64,000 nt of DNA. Source: Viola odorata (Eukaryota; Streptophyta; Magnoliopsida; Malpighiales; Violaceae). The position numbers and the translations under genes were made by a program. A model generated the notes under the pieces. The model saw only the letters and a list, made by a program, of their open reading frames with translations. It had not been told where the DNA came from and ran no database searches. Shown in pieces: positions 56,520 to 64,000 of this stretch; within the stretch, counting starts at the first letter, position 1; each line of letters opens with the position of its first letter. The stretch is from NCBI GenBank assembly GCA_963691705.1, contig OY829539.1:38325656-38389655 (forward strand), read 5' to 3'.

Positions 56520-57118
56520 TTCCACAGTAAGCCGGAAAGTGCCTCTTCCTAGTGAGTCGTCTGATTAGGAGAGGCCCTCACAAGGCTAGAATTTTTTACT
56601 TTCGGTGTTACCCTCTCATCCTGGAATCGTGCCTTCCCTTGGCGAGCCGTATACATCAGCCCGGCCGCAAGGATAGGATTTTCACTTCCAAGATGGAGTT
56701 ATTATCTCCTTAGGGTGTGCCTCTCCCTAATGAGCCGTCTCCACGAGAATGGCTCTCATAAGGATGAGGCTTTTTCACCTTCAGGAATCCTGAGGCGTGC
56801 CCTCACTCAGTGAGTCGGTGGATCCAGACCGACCATCACGAGGATAGGACTTTTCACTCCCAGGGGTGCCGGGGTGTGCCTCATCTTATGGCCCACACGT
56901 GGTTACCACAAGGAAAGGACTTTTCACTCCCAACGTTACATATTAGGTGCGCCAGGGCGTGCCTTCACTTAGTGAGCCGTCGGATCAGGACAGGCCATCA
57001 CAAGGATAGGACTTTTCACTCCTGACGCTAAATATTAGGTGTGTCGGGGCGTGCCCTCACTTAGTGAGCCGTCGGATCAGGACAGGTCATCACAAGGATA
57101 GGAATTTTCACTCCTGGC
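56520..57118. repeat. Degenerate tandem repeat, about seven units of 75-105 bp
   Basis: The unit is GTGCCCTCACTTAGTGAGCC, then GTCGGATCAGGACAGG, then CATCACAAGGATAGGACTTT. Units start near 56536, 56630, 56713, 56791, 56873, 56957 and 57048. The last two are nearly identical and the first ones diverged. It lies between integrase and the antisense genes, the hypervariable position known for Tat/Ogre elements. Confidence 0.85.
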
Positions 57119-57264
57119 AACCTCTTTTCCATTTTTCTTGTTGCCTGCACACACACACGTAGCCATAAAACACAAGAAAGCTAATTACTCAAGCGTTAGC
57201 AGGGTTAGGGCTATCGTTAGTGAAAAGGTGTAGGGATAAATCAAAATCTAGCATGATATAATTT

Positions 57265-58390
57265 CTAACGAGCGATATTCCAGGAGTTAGGTAAGGGGGT
57301 ACCGTCGAGTGTCTCCAGATGGTACGCTCCTCTCCCGACAATATGGGTAACGTGGTACGACCCTTCCCAGTTTGGGCTGAGCTTCCCCCGGCGTTGACCA
57401 GTCGCTCGTTGATCCCTGAGTACCAGGTCACCTTCCTTTAGAAGTCGTTCTTTGACATGCCTATTATGATAACATGCCATCTTTTGTTTATAGTGCGCCA
57501 TTTTCAGAAGAGCTTCCTCTTGTAATTCGGGCAGCGCGTGAAGGTTCGCACGCAACCTTTCCTCATTTAGCTCTTCTCTGAAGTAAGCCACTCGTAGGCT
57601 CATGGTACCAATTTCCACGGGCGTGACGACCTCAGTGCCGAAAGCCAGTGCGAATGGTGTCTCTCCTGTGCTGGTTTTCGTGGTCATGCGGTATGCCCAC
57701 ATCACGTACGACAGTTCATCTGCCCACTTCTTTTTAGATCCCTCTAGGTTCTTCTTAAGACCGTTAAGTATGGCTCGGTTTGTCACCTCAGCCTGACCAT
57801 TGGTCTACGGATGAGCCACGGAAGAGAATCTTTGCTCGATTCCGAATTCCACACATTAGTCTCTAAAGAATTGGCTGGTGAATTGCGTTCTGTTATCGCT
57901 GACTAGCACGCGGGGAAATCCGAAGCACATGATAACTTGGTGTTTGAAGAAACGCCAGATTTTCTCTATTGTAATGTTGGCAACTGCCTCAGCTTCCGCC
58001 CATTTGGTGAAGTAATCTACCGCTACGACCACAAATTTTAGTTGAGATCTTGCCCTTGGAAACGGCCCAAGGATGTCAATTCCCCATTTCGCGAAAGGAC
58101 AAAGAGCGATAAGATCATAAATTTTTGTGGCGGGTTGTCGAGGAATCTTGGCGAATTCTTGACACTTTTAGCAGGTCCGCACGAAATCATGGCAGTCTTC
58201 CCGGATAGTGGGCCAATAGAACCCCGATCTGAAGACCTGTGCAGCCAAGGTTCCACCGGATGTATACATGCCACAAATTCCTTCATGGATTTGGCGGAGG
58301 GTATGAAGGCCCTCCTGTTCCATTATGCATCTGGCAGCCGGATGGGAGAAACAACTCCGCATCAACTCTCCGTTGAAGTACGTGCACCGT
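57265..58390 (-). pseudogene. Tat-like integrase, several stops
   Basis: Read leftward: zinc region LHTLRQIHEGICGMYTSGG, with the usual second His lost (MYTSGG where NHSGG is common), then FYWPTIREDCHDFVRTC, stop, KCQ. Core: WGIDILGPFP, then LVSDNRTQF, then NGQAEVTNRAIL. C-terminal: GKLSPNWEGSYHV. Stops occur at about 58166, 57850 and 57807 (HP-stop-TNG, where HPQTNG is usual, so CAG became TAG). Dead copy. Confidence 0.88.
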
Positions 58391-59010
58391 GCCGCTTGCT
58401 TAAGCACCTTTTTCTTCTCAGCGTTATCCGCTGGCAGCTCGTCATGTTTCAAGTATCTTATGACGGGAATTCTCCAGTCATTTTCACTTTCTTCCACGCA
58501 GAGTGTCGCATGCTCTTCCATAAAGGAAGGCACGGGTAGCTCCCAGTAGTACACCCCTTTCGGTATGGATGCTTCTGGATTTGCTGCGAGTTTGGCGAGG
58601 TTATCCGCTTGAACGTTATCCTCTCGAGGAATGTGCTCGAAGCTAACCTGTATGCCACATTTCTTGATTTCTATCAACTCGCGTTTCACCTTAGCCAGGT
58701 ATTGTACCATGATGGGTTCTCTAGCTTGAGAGTGTCCCAGCACCTGATCTATTATCAACTTGGAGTCTCCACAGACTTTTAGCCGCAGATCTCCTAACCT
58801 TCCTGAGTCATGAATTCCTTTTATGGAGGTGTTTTTCCCCATCCTGAGTCTAGCTAATAACGCTTCATATTCTGCGGCGTTGTTGGACAACGGCTGTAAA
58901 ATCCGGATGGCTAACCGCATATGGATGCCATGAGGCCCACTCATGAAGATTCTGGCCCCGGTAAGCTCTTGATTTTTAGCGCCATCTACATAGATGACCT
59001 ACATGTCGGT
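58390..59010 (-). pseudogene. Second, archaeal-type RNase H (aRNH) of the Tat-like element
   Basis: VIYVDGAKNQELTGARIF, then SNNAAEYEALLARLRM, then VCGDSKLIIDQVLG, then EDNVQADNLAKLAANPE supply the D-E-D-D set. A further RNase H after the usual one is a known mark of the Tat lineage. A stop precedes it at about 59002. The glycine block reads GARIF where GAGI is usual. Confidence 0.8.
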
Positions 59011-60327
59011 GTAGGTTTCAGGGAAGGGGAGATCAAACTCTTCTTTTTCCTTTTCGGTCAACTCCGTCATTGTATCTGGTGTAAAGGTGCATTCCGCGAT
59101 AAAGTCCGCCAGGATCTGAGCCTTTATAGACGGTCAGGATTTGTAGTGCAAACCATATTGTTCAAGTTCGATAGCCCAAATCAGCATTCTCCCCGAGGAT
59201 TCGGGCTTCCGGAATATCCTTTTTAAAGGTTGATCCGTAAGCACAATGACAGTGTGAGCTTGAAAATACCGATCCATTTTCCGTGTAGCTTGCACCAATG
59301 CGAACGCTATCTTCTCAATTCGAGCGTATCTCAGCTCGACATCTTTCAGGATGTGACTGACAAAGTATACCGGGCGGTGTGTGTGATTATCATCTCTCAT
59401 AAGGACCTCACTGACCACCTCGTCTGCAACCCTAAGGTATAGGTACAGGATTTCGCCAGGCTCTGGTCTTGTCAATACCAAGTTAGACGATAAATAGACC
59501 TTCAGGCTCGCAAATGCTTCTTCGCATTCTGCCGTCCATCCGAAGACAGCTTTCTTGCATATAACCTTAAAGAATGGGAGGCACCTCTCACCTTGCTTAG
59601 AGATAAATCGTCCCAGTGCGATAACACGCCCTGTTAGCTTCTGGATCTCTTTTACAGTCCGAGGGGATATCATGTCCTGGATAGCTTTGAATTTTGACGG
59701 GTTAGGTTGAATGCCCTTTTGGCTGACCACGTAACCCAAGAATTTGCCCGTTTGGAAGGCAAACATGCACTTTCAAGGGTTCAGCTTCATCTGATATCGC
59801 CTCATTACTTCAAAAATTTCCGCTAGGTCAGACAAGTGTTCTTTGAAGCTTCCTCTTTTGATCAGTATGTCATCGACATATGCCTCTATGTTTCGTCCGA
59901 TCTGCTTCTCAAAGACTTGATTCGCCATTCGCTTGAAGGTGGCTCCAACATTTTTCAACCCAAAAGGCATCGCCGTGTAGCAATAAGTGGCCTTGGGAGT
60001 GATGAAAGCAGTTTTCTCTTCATCCTCCTTGGCCATGGGGATTTGATGATACCCCGAGTTGGCATCTAGCGAGCTCAAATATGCGTACCCGGCAGCCTGA
60101 TCAACTAGCTGATCGATCCGAGGGAGTGGGTAACAATATTTAGGGTAGGCATCATTCAGATCTGTCAAATCAATGCACATGTGCCACTCTCCGCTGGGCT
60201 TGGGAACCAAAACAGGGTTAGCCAACCAGGTGGGATATTGCACTTCTCGAATAAAGCCAGCGTCAAGAAGTTTAGCAACTTCCCTCTCGACAGCCCCTAC
60301 TTTTTCAGCAGAGAAAGCACGCCGCTT
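59011..60327 (-). pseudogene. Tat-like reverse transcriptase and first RNase H
   Basis: RT: WHMCIDLTDLNDAYPKYCYP, LDANSGYHQIPM, MPFGLKNVGATFKRMAN and catalytic YVDD at about 59870-59882. RNase H: PVYFVSHILKDVELRYARIE and VLTDQPLKRIF. Stops lie at about 60328 (between protease and RT), 59770 and 59131. Otherwise the frame is long, so decay is moderate. Confidence 0.9.
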
Positions 60328-61500
60328 CTACTGCACTGGTCTTGCATCTGGGTCGACATTGGGCCGATGTTCTGCCACCTTTCGCGAGATACCTGGCATG
60401 TCAGATGGTTTCCAGGCAAACTCTCCTTTGCATTTGTTTAACAACTGGGATAACTGAAAATTTTCTTCGGGACTGAGGTTATCGCTAACCAGAAATACAA
60501 CTCCATTTGCCCCACTAATTGGGACATGAGTCATTTTGTCTACTGGCTGAGTGCGCTTTTCCTCATTTTGTTCGTATGGATCCACCGTTACGCACACATA
60601 CCTGTCACAACTCTTCTGCGTCATGAGCAGGTAGCATTCAGCCGCTAACTTCTGATTACCTCGGATTGAGACTACACCATCCCAAGATGGATATTTCAGC
60701 TTCAGGTGCTTTTGCGATATCGCTGCTCCGAAACGGTTGAGGAATGGTCGTCCCAATATGGCGTTATGAGGCAGGTTTAGATCCACCACCAGGAAGAGAA
60801 GTTCCTCCGACCGTTTGGAGGTATCCTTCTTAAAATATATAGGTAAAGTGGTTACTCCAGTCACTGGGATGGGGACTCCGTCAACCCCAATAATGGGTTT
60901 TTTGCAGGGCGTGAGCTCATTATCCGGACGCTTTAGGAGATTGTAGGCTTCCAATGAAAACAAGTTTACGGTACTTCCGTTATCGACCAGAGTTCTCCTA
61001 ACTCCATGGCTAGCAATAATGGGTGTAACCACTAGCGCATCGTTGTGCGGATATACCACGCCCATCTCATCCTCTTCAGAAAAGGACAATATCATACGAT
61101 CCAGGGTACTTATCGCTTCACCCTTGATTGACATGCCTGCCCGCTTCCGCTTATCCCCTGGCGCGGGTGTCAACTGTGCGGACTCATCCAAGTAAGGTGT
61201 GCCTCCAGCGATAATATTAATGATGGGAACATCCTCATCATCAATCGTAAGCATTTCTCGGCCTCCTCCCTTAGGACTAGTGTCATGGCCTGGGGGGCGG
61301 GAAGGTGTCGCTCTACCATCGGCTACTCTGCTTGTTGGGTTACTCTTGGCCTCTTCCCGCATTTTCACGGAGAATTCCCCCAGATAGCCTTCCTCCACCA
61401 GACGCTCTATTGCCATTTTGAGTTCTCGACATGCCTCAGTCGAGTGTCCTTTAGCTTTGTGAAATTTACAGTAGGCATTTTCTCTTCTTCCCAGGATTAC
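60328..61500 (-). pseudogene. Tat-like zinc knuckle and aspartic protease
   Basis: The zinc knuckle YCKFHKAKGHSTEACRELK is at about 61415-61473 (CxxH..GH...C form). The protease active site reads LVDNGSTVNLFS near 60975-60990, with DNG in place of DT/SG, followed by ILGRPFLNRFGA. The frame 60328-61416 is open for 362 codons and ends at a TAG just before RT. Confidence 0.85.
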
Positions 61501-63084
61501 ACCCGGTCTTACAGGGGCAGGATAACGGATGGGCAGGTTTCACTCCTCTACTATTGCTAGTATTTCTGCTTTGGGTAGAAGGAAGGAAGGAATGTCTGAG
61601 TCATAAACTCGTCCCTTAGGAGGATCACCTTGCCGCTGGGCTGAAGAATCAGCGGACTTTCCCTTTGAGGAGTAGCCTCTCCTCCGATTAGATGTCTTGG
61701 GGATGTGATCCTTTCGCTGAGCATAATCATCTATAAACCGATCTTCAGAAGTAGCAGGAACAGGAGTGTTATGGACTGGAGGCATAACTGGCGGCATGTT
61801 TCGAATCATGTCCCTGTTCTCTTCCTCTTCCATCCTCGCATAATTATGGGCTTTCAGCCTTAACGCATCCAAGGTTGCCGGTGGGTCAACCATTAAAGCA
61901 TCTCTGAGCTTTCCATAACAACAGTTTCATTTTAAGGCTTCGATAGCGAAGTCAACCGTTACACTTGGTGTTAGCGACATCTCGGTGTCAAAATAATGGA
62001 GGAAACTCCTCAAAGATTCCTGAGGTTTTCCTGTGTAGGTCAAATAAGGCAGCAACTGACTTCTTGATAGGGACTGCAGTACTAAATCGACTCTGGAACT
62101 TGGATTCCAGCTGCGAGAAGCTGTCAATAGACCCACCTGGAAGACCTTCGAACCATAAGCGCGCAACCCCTGACAGGGTCATTACAGCATCATTATGGGT
62201 CTGGAATTGCACGAAGTCCTTCACCTTGTTAAGATGAGAGATAGGGTCTCTAGTACCATCATAGGATTCTGAGGGGAGCTTCACATGTCTACTAAGTCTG
62301 TGACGCCTTATACGCTGGCTAAAGGGGTGGCCAGAAGTATCATCAAGAATTTCCCGCACGTGCCGAGGTGGGGATACCTCCAAATGACGCCTGCGATCTT
62401 GCGGATTTCGATCATGATGTCGCCTGGGAGTCGGAGTGTGGCTCCTTGGTGAACGAGTTCGATGCCTCCTACTGCTGGATCTCTCACTCCCTTTAGGGGA
62501 CATATCTCTATCATTTCCGCCCCTTCTACCGTCCCAACGACCTCTATCCTCCTCCCGCCATTGACGTTCCTCTTGGGGAATAGGAAGTGTGGGCACTTGT
62601 GGTATATACGGCTCCACCGTCCTATGAGCAAATTGTACAAGACTGACTGGTTCACTCAACGCAGGCAACGTTAAAGGGACGTTCACATGCGATGGAGATG
62701 ACAGTGGTCGTTCTGTAATAATGGGTGGAGTGAAAACGAATTGAGATGAGACGCCTGATCCAGAAGCACTTGGCGTGAATCTGGCAGCCAGTTCCGTTAA
62801 ATGGTCTAACTGGGCACGGAGAGCTGAAATCGAGCTCGCAAAAGGGTTATTTGCTCCATCTATCACGGGTCCTCTCGACTGGATCCCGCTATTTGGGATG
62901 AAGGAGTATACGGCTGGGACATAAATGTTCCCACTGCTTGATCAAGGGACGGATCTGACGTTCCTGGAAGAACTTCTTGCACCGAGGTGGAAGCATCAGA
63001 CGTGGCAAAAGCGAAAAGTCGCCTGCGAGTATCAAATGGAAGGCTAGAGGACTAAGTCAACGACGGATCTGAATCAGAAGCCAT
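61501..63084 (-). pseudogene. Tat-like gag
   Basis: The probable start is the ATG at 63084 (MASDSDPSLT), 87 bp after the LTR, with a TAG at once near 63053 and a frameshift by about 62930. The main block reads ALRAQLDHLTELAARFTPS, an Arg/His-rich stretch (SSSRRHRTRSPRSHTPTPRR), then the gag core FSQRIRRHRLSRHVKLPSES, LTAYLTYTGKPQESL and MSLTPSVTVDFAIEALK. A break near 61920 precedes RLKAHNYARMEEEE. Not functional. Confidence 0.8.
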
Positions 63085-63150
63085 AATCTTCCAATTCCCT
63101 GAAGAACAGAGCTTGGCTATTAAGGATGCTCACTTAATTAAAACCAAAGC

Positions 63151-63170
63151 TCTCAATGAAAGCACCAATT
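63151..63170 (-). other. Primer-binding site of the Tat-like element
   Basis: On the minus strand AATTGGTGCTTTCATTGAGA directly follows the LTR end CTTATCA. TTGGTGCTTTCATTGAG is the form commonly seen in Tat-like plant elements. Confidence 0.7.
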
Positions 63171-63592
63171 TGATAAGATCCGGACTGTTGGCGTAGACAC
63201 TCCGATGCTTAAGTTAGTATGGTTGTGAAATTCGGCAGAGATTTTGGTAGAGAATCAGCCCTTACCTTTGATCTAGAAATGTGTGGTATTTATAGCCGAA
63301 GAAAGAAAGGTTGTTAGCCCAGGGGTGGGCGTTATCAAGGGGAGATAATGCCCAGGATGACGTCAGTACACGTCAGCTGGACCGTACAGGATGATGTCAG
63401 CAGGCGGATATCGCTCTCGAGATATCGCCCATGGGCGCTGTCGGGATATCCTAGGATAGGATGATGTGTGGATCCCCCCCTGCTGATGTCGACCATCCCA
63501 GGATCCTTGGCCCAGTCATGGTCTACAGGGATCCGGCTTTGACTCGAGGTGAGAAGACGATTATACCCCTGGTGTTTCCTTAATTGTTATCA
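63171..63592 (-). repeat. 5' LTR of the Tat-like element
   Basis: 422 bp, shorter than its partner by two deletions. The minus-strand TATA (CTATAAATACC) is at about 63287-63300, and the TGACG pair and inverted repeats are at about 63330-63440. Confidence 0.88.
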
Positions 63593-63597
63593 CCATT

Positions 63598-64000
63598 CCT
63601 TCATGCTCCTCGTTTCCTACATCACAAAGAGTCAAGTCATTAATGTGAAACGAATTGCTTATGGATCAATAATCAAGAGGTAAATCAAGAATGTAAGCAT
63701 TATCATTAATCCATTATAGAATTTAGAAGGGTCCATCGCCACGGGGGCTTAGTTTTCCTTGTCGTTGTTGAGGGAACCTCTCTTTTCACCAATGCAACCA
63801 AACCCATTGCCCGAGTTCAAAGGACATGGGCGCCTTGCCTCTATTTCGCTTGTTGGCGATTCTTCCGTTCATGGATTCAATGTTTGCCTGCACTTGCTCA
63901 TGCAAATTCTTGAGCTCTTCTACCTTAGTTTTGCCATCTACACACTCAAGTATATTCAGTGGCAAAGGTAAGAGATCAAGAGGGGTTAGGGGTTGAAACC
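63598..64000 (-). pseudogene. Integrase C-terminal region of the level-1 gypsy element (partial)
   Basis: Read leftward from the window edge: GFNP, frameshift, LTPLDLLPLPLN, then KTKVEELKNLHEQVQANIES, then MSFELGQWVWLHW, stop, KERFPQQRQGKLSPRGDGPF, stop, and INDNAYILDLPLDY, ending EEHEG at 63598. The next residues, DLRINPFKGGG, are at 35214. The phrase order is that of plant gypsy pol after the integrase core. No chromodomain is visible. The rest lies beyond the window. Confidence 0.8.

Larger units (their letters stand above)
35215..63592 (-). mobile_element. Tat-like gypsy element (level 2), minus strand, with a nested element
   Basis: The LTRs at 35215-35755 and 63171-63592 share TGATAACAATTAAGG...GGATCTTATCA ends (minus strand). 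Flanks CTATT (35210-35214) and CCATT (63593-63597) form a target duplication with one change. Removing it rejoins the level-1 pol tail in frame (EEHEG then DLRINPF). Without the nested Athila-like element it is about 15.9 kb. Layout on the minus strand: LTR, primer site, gag, protease, RT, RNase H, archaeal-type RNase H, integrase, tandem repeats, then a region coding on the opposite strand, then LTR. Many stops make it inactive. Confidence 0.9.

Noticed and set aside
1..64000. Endogenous pararetrovirus, Ty1/copia or LINE sequence
   Set aside because: I found no copia-order integrase-before-RT block, no movement or coat protein, and no LINE endonuclease motif; all RT traces are gypsy type.
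1..64000. Cellular plant genes
   Set aside because: Every frame above chance length falls inside a retroelement or simple repeat; none resembles a host gene.

Overview
This is a gene-poor, repeat-saturated stretch of plant nuclear DNA. No cellular gene, tRNA or rRNA is visible. Nearly everything that can be classified is a Ty3/gypsy LTR retrotransposon, a non-autonomous derivative of one, a solo LTR, or the tandem repeats such elements carry. The element types (Athila-like with a tRNA-Asp primer site, Tat-like with antisense ORFs and two RNase H domains, Ogre-like LTRs of 2.5 kb) point to a flowering plant, probably a eudicot. The species cannot be told from sequence alone.

Left part (1-13.2 kb). 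A truncated gypsy derivative (953-6805, LTR family TGATGCGATC...GATCGCGTCA) is split by a complete non-autonomous element (3148-6485, TSD AAAAT). Next comes a decayed minus-strand Athila-like element (6806-11312), then a truncated second copy of the non-autonomous family (LTR 12271-13219).

Middle (13.2-34.3 kb). A decayed plus-strand Athila-like element (13220 to about 22060) is broken by a 2.5 kb solo LTR (13614-16155, TSD ACTAC), a 0.76 kb solo LTR (16271-17029, TSD CCTCT), and LTRs at 19472 and 20670-21658. A further Athila fragment lies at 22.5-23.4 kb. Then follow Ogre-like LTR material (24.36-27.97 kb), three different tandem-repeat arrays (28.15-29.72 kb), and about 4.5 kb of unclassified non-coding DNA.

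Right part (34.3-64 kb) is a three-level nest. Level 1 is a minus-strand gypsy element whose 3' LTR is at 34290-35175 and whose integrase tail resumes at 63598. Level 2 is a decayed minus-strand Tat-like element (35215-63592) inserted in the tail of the level-1 pol. It holds gag-PR-RT-RNaseH-aRNH-INT on the minus strand and at least four plus-strand (antisense) ORF units, two of them duplicated putative-gypsy-type-transposon genes. Level 3 is an intact, very young Athila-like element (36560-49007, TSD GTGAC, 1544-bp LTRs with two differences seen). Its gag-pol frame (38160-43667) and second ORF (44074-46125) are both unbroken, and it sits inside one of the Tat antisense genes.

The most unusual signal is a palindrome, core CATCCCTAGGCCTAGGGATG. 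It is embedded ten times (plus one degenerate copy) in the intact Athila-like element: twice in each LTR, four times in frame inside gag-pol (always read F/S-L-G-L-G-M/I), and in both untranslated spacers. Decayed relatives in the same window carry it at the homologous places, with at least one compensatory arm change. Several other LTR families here carry their own different palindromes of about 18-20 bp.
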